Source: Methyloligella sp.
GTDB taxonomy: Bacteria; Pseudomonadota; Alphaproteobacteria; Rhizobiales; JALUTE01
Assembly: GCA_027058255.1 (NCBI GenBank)
Contig: JALUTE010000182.1
Location: 1 to 14,598 of the forward strand
Direction: 5' to 3'
Length of the DNA stretch: 14,598 bases
Shown here: piece after piece, positions 10,233-14,598 of the stretch
How the letters are laid out: the number at the start of each line of letters is the position of its first letter
How positions within the stretch are numbered: position 1 is the first letter of the stretch
The notes under the pieces: generated by a model
Databases searched by the model: none
What the model was told of the DNA's origin: nothing
The model's input: the letters and a program-made list of their open reading frames with translations, nothing else
Position numbers and translations under genes: made by a program

Positions 10233-11681
10233 TTACGCCCCCACTCGCTTGAGACCCAGCTTCTCGATCAGCGGCGCCAGAAGAGAGCGCCCTTCCTCGG
10301 TTTTCTGCTCCGTCCGATTGGCGAGCCGATAGGCCAGCTCGCGGAACTGCGCCACCGCCTTGGCCTTCTCCGAGACCTCCTCGATCATCTGGCCGTTGTT
10401 CGCAGCCGTGCCGAAGGTCTCGGCGTCGAACTCGATCACCGCCGCCGGCTCGAGCTCGAGGGCGTCGGCGAACTCCCCGACCGGAATCTCCGGCCGCTTG
10501 GGAACGCCCACCTGGTTGAGCACGAGATGGGGCGGGCGGTCGTGCTCGCGCACCTGGCGCAGAAGATCCACCATGTTCTTCGCGTTGCGCAGGCTGGCGA
10601 GATCCGGCAGCGCCGTGATGACGATCTCGTCGGCCTGGAGCAGGCACTGGCGCGCCCAACCGTTCCAGACATGGGGAATGTCGAGGGTCACATAGGGCAC
10701 GTTCTGGCGGACCACATCGAGCACGGTCTCGTAGACCTCCGGCGTGATCTCCCAGTCGTTCTCCAGGGTGCCGGGCGCGGCGAACAGGCTGAGGTGGTCG
10801 GTGCATTTGGAGAGCAGCCGGTCGAGGAGAACCTCGTCCACCCGCTCGGGCGCCATGAGCGCGTCCGCGATCCCCTGGACCGGGTCCTGGTTGAAATCCA
10901 GCCCCGCCGTGCCGAAGGGAAGATCGAGATCCGCGATGACCACGTCGGTCTCGAGCAGGTTCGAGATCGAGAAGGCGGTGTTGTGGCAGATCGTGCTCGA
11001 GCCGCAGCCGCCCTTTGCGCCAATGAAGGCGATGACATGGCCGACGGGATCGCTCTCGGGATCGTTGTAGAGATTGGAAATGCTCTCCATGATCGCGAGC
11101 GGCGTGATCGGGGCCACCAGATACTCGCTGACCCCCCGCCGCAGCAGCTCGCGATAGAGCAGCACGTCGTTCACGTGACCGATCACGATCACCTTGGTGC
11201 CCTCATCGACCACCTCGGCCAGGCGGTCGAGCTCGGCCAGCATCGCCTCGCGCGCCTCGAGGGACTCGATGATGATGAGATTGGGCGTCGGCGCCTCGGC
11301 ATAATGGGCGCGGGCCGCGGCAATGCCGCCCATGTGAATGCCCATATGCGCCTTGGCCAGCCGCCGGTCCCGACTCGCCTCCTGGATCGCGTCTGCGCTC
11401 GACTGGTGCTCGCAGAACGCCTGGATGGAGATGCGCGGGATGGGCCGGGCCCGCTCGTTCACGGATTCCAGATCCATCTCGGCCGTGCCGGGCTCCGGGG
11501 CGTCGGCGCCGGGAATCTCGTCGGGCGCATAGGCGAACGCATCGCTCGGGAAGTCCGGTTGCAGCGCCTCGGCGCTCCCCGGCGTGCCGTCCGCCTGCGG
11601 TGCCGGCTCCGGCTCGGGCATTGCCGCCTCCGGATCCGCCACCATCGGCTCGAGTTCACGTGTCTGTGCGGGCTTGGTCAT
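10233..11681 (-). CDS. cpaE: Pilus localisation protein CpaE/TadZ (MinD/ParA-like)
   Basis: CpaE/TadZ places the Tad machine at its cellular site, usually a pole. The 482-residue protein has an acidic, Pro/Ala-rich N-terminal tail (about 1-75). A receiver-like domain without an obvious phosphorylation site follows (about 82-200, including NLIIIES 134-140). The C-terminal part (214 onward) is MinD/ParA-like. Its P-loop reads KGGCGSST (223-230): the signature lysine K223 of deviant Walker A motifs is present, but the usual second lysine is serine (S228). This is in keeping with the atypical ATPase site described for TadZ proteins. DLDLPFGTAGLDF (251-263) follows. The ATG at 11681 overlaps the cpaD stop by one base (TGATG), and the stop lies 3 bp before cpaF, so translation is probably coupled on both sides. 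Confidence 0.94.
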   Translation of the reverse strand: MTKPAQTRELEPMVADPEAAMPEPEPAPQADGTPGSAEALQPDFPSDAFAYAPDEIPGADAPEPGTAEMDLESVNERARPIPRISIQAFCEHQSSADAIQEASRDRRLAKAHMGIHMGGIAAARAHYAEAPTPNLIIIESLEAREAMLAELDRLAEVVDEGTKVIVIGHVNDVLLYRELLRRGVSEYLVAPITPLAIMESISNLYNDPESDPVGHVIAFIGAKGGCGSSTICHNTAFSISNLLETDVVIADLDLPFGTAGLDFNQDPVQGIADALMAPERVDEVLLDRLLSKCTDHLSLFAAPGTLENDWEITPEVYETVLDVVRQNVPYVTLDIPHVWNGWARQCLLQADEIVITALPDLASLRNAKNMVDLLRQVREHDRPPHLVLNQVGVPKRPEIPVGEFADALELEPAAVIEFDAETFGTAANNGQMIEEVSEKAKAVAQFRELAYRLANRTEQKTEEGRSLLAPLIEKLGLKRVGA

Positions 11682-12391
11682 CAGTTTCTCGCCACGTTAC
11701 TGATCCAGAGTTTTTCCTCTTCGTGCCGGGGCGCGATGGTCGGCTCCCCCTTGACGAATTTCTTCCACTGGGCATCGCGCCGCTCGCTCGGCCGCGCGCT
11801 CAACCCTCTCGGCTCGACAAGGTCGCGCGGGTTGGCGATCATGGCCGCAAGGTTCCGCTGGGTCGCGCAGCCCATGTTGGGATAGGGCAGGTTGCGCTCG
11901 CTCTCTGCCAGATTGGTGGACCAATCGCGACATTCCGGCGCCTCGGCGACATAGCGTAGGAAGGAAATCTTGACGGGAGGTTGCGGATCGCCCTCGCCGT
12001 AGTAGGGCACGGTGCGCACGGCGCCGGGGCGGACCCCCTCGGCCCGCATGAGCGCGCGCACCGAGCGCACGGTGCGCATGGCCGCCACCTCGTTCGCCGC
12101 ACCGCTGGGGGCTGCGATCTGCAATCCGCCCTGGCCCTGGGCCCTGTACTCGCGCAGGAAGGCGCGCACATGGTCCGCCTGTGCCCGGGTCAGCCCCATG
12201 GAGCCGCGCGGCGCCTCCACATCCAGGTGCACGGCACGCTTGGAGACGAGGATCGGATGACGCTCGGAGGGATCGACCGCCACATGGGCCACGGTCACGC
12301 CTTCTCCGGCATGCCGGCATGCACCGAGGGTCACGGCGAGAAGGCCGACGGCCAGTATCCGCGCCGCCGCTGCCGAGACGCCCCTCCCCAC
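11681..12391 (-). CDS. cpaD: Tad pilus outer-membrane lipoprotein CpaD
   Basis: CpaD is a periplasm-facing lipoprotein that works with the secretin CpaC in the Tad outer-membrane channel. Family marks are clear: SERNLPYPNMGCA (164-176 in this numbering), then TQRNLAAMIANPRDL (176-190) and SERRDAQWKKF (202-212). The lipoprotein signal, ARILAVGLLAVTLGAC, puts the lipidated cysteine at residue 25. The start is uncertain. I chose the GTG at 12391 because it gives a normal 236-residue protein with a normal-length signal peptide, but its Shine-Dalgarno sequence is weak (AGGGGG about 11 bases away, inside a hairpin). The same frame is open back to a well-placed ATG at 12655 behind GAGGGGGAG. Use of that start gives 324 residues and buries the lipobox at about residue 113. 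The intervening sequence is a palindromic repeat cluster. An ATG at 12502 has no ribosome site. The stop overlaps cpaE by one base. Confidence 0.88.
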   Translation of the reverse strand: MGRGVSAAAARILAVGLLAVTLGACRHAGEGVTVAHVAVDPSERHPILVSKRAVHLDVEAPRGSMGLTRAQADHVRAFLREYRAQGQGGLQIAAPSGAANEVAAMRTVRSVRALMRAEGVRPGAVRTVPYYGEGDPQPPVKISFLRYVAEAPECRDWSTNLAESERNLPYPNMGCATQRNLAAMIANPRDLVEPRGLSARPSERRDAQWKKFVKGEPTIAPRHEEEKLWISNVARN

Positions 12392-12590
12392 CAGGGGGCG
12401 GGCCCCCTGACAGAGTCGCCGGTTAAGCCCCTCCCCCCGGTGGGGAGGGGTTGGGGTGGGGGGGAACACCTTCCTCGCGTTCGGCCCGAGCCTTTCGCCC
12501 ATGAAGCGGGCCAGAACGCCCGGCCAGCGCCGAACGCCAGCGCTCTGGGATCCCCCCACCCTGTCCCTCCCCACCAGGGGGAGGGGACCC
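12381..12590. repeat. Cluster of three GC-rich palindromic repeat units between cpaC and cpaD
   Basis: Three related palindromes lie in 210 bp. Unit B (12381-12402) is CCCCTCCCC, loop ACCAG, GGGGCGGG. Unit C (12428-12450) is a perfect 9-bp stem, CCCCTCCCC with GGGGAGGGG, loop CCGGT. Unit A (12563-12588) is an 8-bp stem, CCCTCCCC with GGGGAGGG, loop ACCAG, extended by GT/AC around a bulged G. B and A share the same orientation and the tail ACCAGGGGG.GGG..CCCTGA. C is inverted, and its flank CCCCCCACCCC (read on the minus strand) resembles CCCCCCACCCTG before A. The direct/inverted mosaic resembles the bacterial interspersed mosaic elements built from REP units. Translation gives PLPLVGR and PPTPTPPHRGEG, peptides typical of spuriously translated intergenic repeats in alphaproteobacteria. 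The stretch from the cpaC stop to the chosen cpaD start (12392-12674, 283 bp) is mostly this cluster. Confidence 0.8.
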
Positions 12591-12652
12591 TGATTGAGGG
12601 GCCGGAGAAAGCCCGTGCGGGCCGCGCAGCGTTTCATCTTCCTGCAAAGCAT

Positions 12653-12670
12653 CATCTTGAACTCCCCCTC
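12653..12670 (-). promoter_or_regulatory. Strong ribosome-binding site and ATG just after cpaC (apparent original cpaD start)
   Basis: On the minus strand GAGGGGGAG (12662-12670) lies six bases before an ATG at 12655-12653, starting only 19 bases after the cpaC stop. The ATG is in frame with cpaD and encodes MMLCRKMKRCAARTGF, a basic n-region typical of a signal peptide. The hydrophobic part that should follow is found about 90 codons later, after the palindrome cluster. This suggests that the cluster split the original signal peptide. Whether the site is still used is unknown. Confidence 0.6.
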
Positions 12671-12674
12671 GGCA

Positions 12675-14321
12675 CTATTCGACGATGAAGCCATAATCGC
12701 CCTCGTACCGCCCGGTGGGCAGACGCACGGCGCGGCCATAGACACGGTTGAGATGGCCCAGGAGATCGGCCTTGAGATCGGACGCGGGCGCGAAGCCGCC
12801 ATCGGGGCGGGCAAGCTTGGCGCGCGAGACGGGCTTGACCATGTAGGGCGTCACGATCACCACGAGCTCGCTCTCCTTGCGGCGAAAATCGCGGGAGCGG
12901 AAGAGCGTTCCCAGAACGGGCAGGTTCTTGAGCCCTGGAACGCCTTCGATGCTCTGGCGGGTGTCGTCGGACAGAAGCCCCGCGATCACCAGCGAGCCGC
13001 CGGAGGGCAGCTCCACCGTTGTCTTGGCGCGGCGAAGCTGCAGGGCGGGAATGACCAGCGTGCCGATGGTGACGGCGCCCTTGGAGGTAAGGTCGCTGAC
13101 CTCGCTCTCGATCCGCAGGCTGATCCGGTTCTCGGATATGACGAGCGGCGTGAAGGAGAGGCCGACGCCGAACTGCTTCCAGTCCACCGTGATCTGACCG
13201 TCCTGGGTCGCCACCGGAATGGGGAACTCGCCGCCTGCCCGGAAGATGGCCACCTCGCCGGAAATGGCGGTGAGGTTGGGCTCGGCGAGCGTGCGCACGA
13301 GGCCGATGCGCTCGAGCGCCTGAATGAGGGTGCTCACCCGGTTGTTGGGCGTCTGCCAAGTGCCCTGGAGAGCGGAGCCCGCCGTCACGCCGGGCGCATT
13401 CAACACGGACTGCGCCGCATTGAGGCCGGGCACGGCGAGGCCGGCGGCGCCCACCGCAGCCTCGGCCACATCGCTGTTGGTCACCGGAAAGGTGTTCTGG
13501 ATGACCTTGGCGATGGAGAAATTGCCATCGCGCGCCAGTGCCGAGAGGTTGACGCCGAGGCGCTTGAGGGCATCACGCTGCATCTCGGCAACGGTGACCT
13601 TGAGCATGACCTGCTCACGCCCCTCGACGGTCAGCATGTTGATGACGCTGGGCTGGGCGTCGGTGCCGCCGTCTTGGCCCTCCTTCTGGGCCGAGCTCAC
13701 GATCAGGGTCGTGCCGCCATTCTCGCTCTTGTCCTTCACGGTCTCATCGAAGGTGGTCACCGTCTCGGTCTGCCCCTTGATGAACTCGCTCGCGATCCGG
13801 CTCGCCCGGTTGGAATCGAGCGGTGTCGGCACGCGCCCCTTGAGAACGACGCTCTTGCCGATGGTCTCGACGGTGATCTTCGCGCCCGGAATGAGGCGGT
13901 TCAGGACCTCTTCGAGGGAGGTGCTGTTGTAGCCGATCTTGATCTCGAGCGTGAGAATGAGCTGGCCGGTGGTATCGAAGAAGAAGACGTTCGCATCGCC
14001 GACCCGCCGCGCGAGCAGAAAGGCGCGGTTCGAGGTCTGAACCACCGCATCGACGATCTTGGGATCGGACACCACCACGTCGCGCAGATCGCGCGGCAAC
14101 TGGACGAAGAGCGACTTGCCCCGGCCGATGGAGATCTTCTTCACCGCGGGCAGCGCAAAATCATCCCTGATGACCAGCGCAGAGTTCTTCACCGGCCGAA
14201 AATCGTTCCCTGCCATGGCCGGCCGTGGCGCCATGGCGCCGATGCCAAGCCCGGCGATCACCGCCACGGCCACGCAGAACACCGCCAGCAGCGAGCGGCG
14301 CCTCTCCAAGTGTCGTCTCAT
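12675..14321 (-). CDS. cpaC: Tad pilus secretin CpaC/RcpA
   Basis: CpaC forms the outer-membrane ring through which the Flp pilus emerges. The chosen form has 548 residues: a signal peptide (MRRHLERRR, a hydrophobic core, then PAMA at about 34-37), a pilus-secretin N-terminal domain (about 60-130), a BON/N1-like domain (about 135-185) and the secretin beta-barrel domain (about 330-500). The secretin signature includes VPGLKNLPVLGTLFRS (461-476) and ELVVIVTPYMVKP (485-497). Two Gly/Ser/Ala-rich stretches (about 189-226 and 285-320) look like flexible insertions. The ATG at 14321 is preferred because GAGAGG lies nine bases upstream and the signal peptide is then compact. A GTG at 14363, overlapping the cpaB stop by 4 bases, would add 14 residues and allow coupled translation, but lacks a ribosome site. 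cpaD follows only after the palindromic repeat cluster. Confidence 0.95.
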   Translation of the reverse strand: MRRHLERRRSLLAVFCVAVAVIAGLGIGAMAPRPAMAGNDFRPVKNSALVIRDDFALPAVKKISIGRGKSLFVQLPRDLRDVVVSDPKIVDAVVQTSNRAFLLARRVGDANVFFFDTTGQLILTLEIKIGYNSTSLEEVLNRLIPGAKITVETIGKSVVLKGRVPTPLDSNRASRIASEFIKGQTETVTTFDETVKDKSENGGTTLIVSSAQKEGQDGGTDAQPSVINMLTVEGREQVMLKVTVAEMQRDALKRLGVNLSALARDGNFSIAKVIQNTFPVTNSDVAEAAVGAAGLAVPGLNAAQSVLNAPGVTAGSALQGTWQTPNNRVSTLIQALERIGLVRTLAEPNLTAISGEVAIFRAGGEFPIPVATQDGQITVDWKQFGVGLSFTPLVISENRISLRIESEVSDLTSKGAVTIGTLVIPALQLRRAKTTVELPSGGSLVIAGLLSDDTRQSIEGVPGLKNLPVLGTLFRSRDFRRKESELVVIVTPYMVKPVSRAKLARPDGGFAPASDLKADLLGHLNRVYGRAVRLPTGRYEGDYGFIVE

Positions 14322-14359
14322 CTGTCCCAACCTCTCGACAGTACGTTGCAGCCACGCTC

Positions 14360-14598
14360 TCACTCGATGCCATAGGCACGCGAAGCCATGCCGTATTTGA
14401 TGACCTTCACACTTCCCCCACGCTCGAACGGGTCCGACTTGACCTTGCCGTCCTTGCCCTGACCCGCATCCGCCAGGCTGCGCAGGGAAAGCGAGATCTC
14501 CCCCATGGACTGGGCCAGCGCGAGGATCTCGGCCTGGCGCGGCGTGAGCTCCAGCGTCGCCGTGCGCCCCTCGATCACCTTCTTGCCCCCCTTGGTCT
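14360..14598 (-). CDS. cpaB: Flp pilus assembly protein CpaB/RcpC (C-terminal part; runs off the right edge)
   Basis: Only the last 78 complete codons are visible. The motif KKVIEGRTATLELTPRQAE followed by ILALAQSMGEISLSLRSL is the C-terminal pattern of the CpaB/RcpC family, periplasmic proteins with SAF and RcpC domains that stabilise the Tad secretin. The frame is open to the window edge, so the apparent GTG at 14578 is internal and not a start. The remaining C-terminus is short and polar (about 30 residues, ending GMASRAYGIE). The stop overlaps the alternative GTG start of cpaC by 4 bases. Its position immediately before cpaC matches the standard Tad gene order. The rest of the gene, and probably cpaA and the pilin, lie beyond the right edge. 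Confidence 0.88.
   Translation of the reverse strand, partial: TKGGKKVIEGRTATLELTPRQAEILALAQSMGEISLSLRSLADAGQGKDGKVKSDPFERGGSVKVIKYGMASRAYGIE

Noticed and set aside
8751..11885. A 1044-codon open frame on the plus strand opposite cpaF and cpaE
   Set aside because: It is antisense to two well-supported Tad genes, spans their junction, has no ribosome site and reads as low-complexity sequence. It is a GC-bias shadow.
12392..12814. Upstream extension of the cpaD frame into the 3' end of cpaC (to 12814)
   Set aside because: The first 53 codons overlap cpaC and have no signal or family similarity. The in-frame ATG at 12655 is a possible start, but the part beyond it is a shadow.
12594..14375. 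A 593-codon open frame on the plus strand opposite cpaC
   Set aside because: It mirrors cpaC with biased composition and no recognisable domain; cpaC has clear secretin signatures.

Overview
The window looks like a GC-rich alphaproteobacterial chromosome, most likely Hyphomicrobiales (Rhizobiales). This is inferred from the CarB and GreA sequences and from the cpaB-to-tadC gene order; no rRNA is present to confirm it. I see no phage, transposase, CRISPR array, tRNA or rRNA. Coding density is high, and every gene except one lies on the minus strand.

Layout from left to right. (1) 1-3662, minus strand: the 5' part of greA (transcript cleavage factor), a 208-bp gap containing hairpins, and a full-length carB (carbamoyl-phosphate synthase large subunit). 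(2) 3724-5559, minus: an exported von Willebrand factor A (VWA) protein followed by four tandem modules of about 91 residues. I do not recognise this module as a named family. (3) 5560-5796: a divergent intergenic region with a candidate promoter on each strand. (4) 5797-6687, plus: a beta-hydroxyacid dehydrogenase (3-hydroxyisobutyrate dehydrogenase superfamily). (5) 6730-14598, minus: a Tad/Flp type IVc pilus export operon, read as cpaB (partial)-cpaC-cpaD-cpaE-cpaF-tadB-tadC.

The Tad genes should act together. CpaC is the outer-membrane secretin, CpaD its lipoprotein partner and CpaB a periplasmic assembly protein. CpaE/TadZ is the localisation factor, CpaF/TadA the motor ATPase, and TadB and TadC form the inner-membrane platform. 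The Flp pilin, the prepilin peptidase CpaA and the pseudopilins are not in the window; cpaA and the pilin would normally lie beyond the right edge. Most junctions are overlapping or 3 to 22 bp apart, as in one transcription unit.

The exception is cpaC-cpaD. There a 210-bp cluster of three GC-rich palindromes (two in one orientation, one inverted) sits between an apparent original cpaD start and the CpaD lipoprotein signal peptide. The reading frame stays open through the cluster. This in-frame repeat invasion and the four-module VWA protein are the two most unusual things here. I found no evidence for a wholly new multi-gene system; the rest is recognisable core or Tad machinery.
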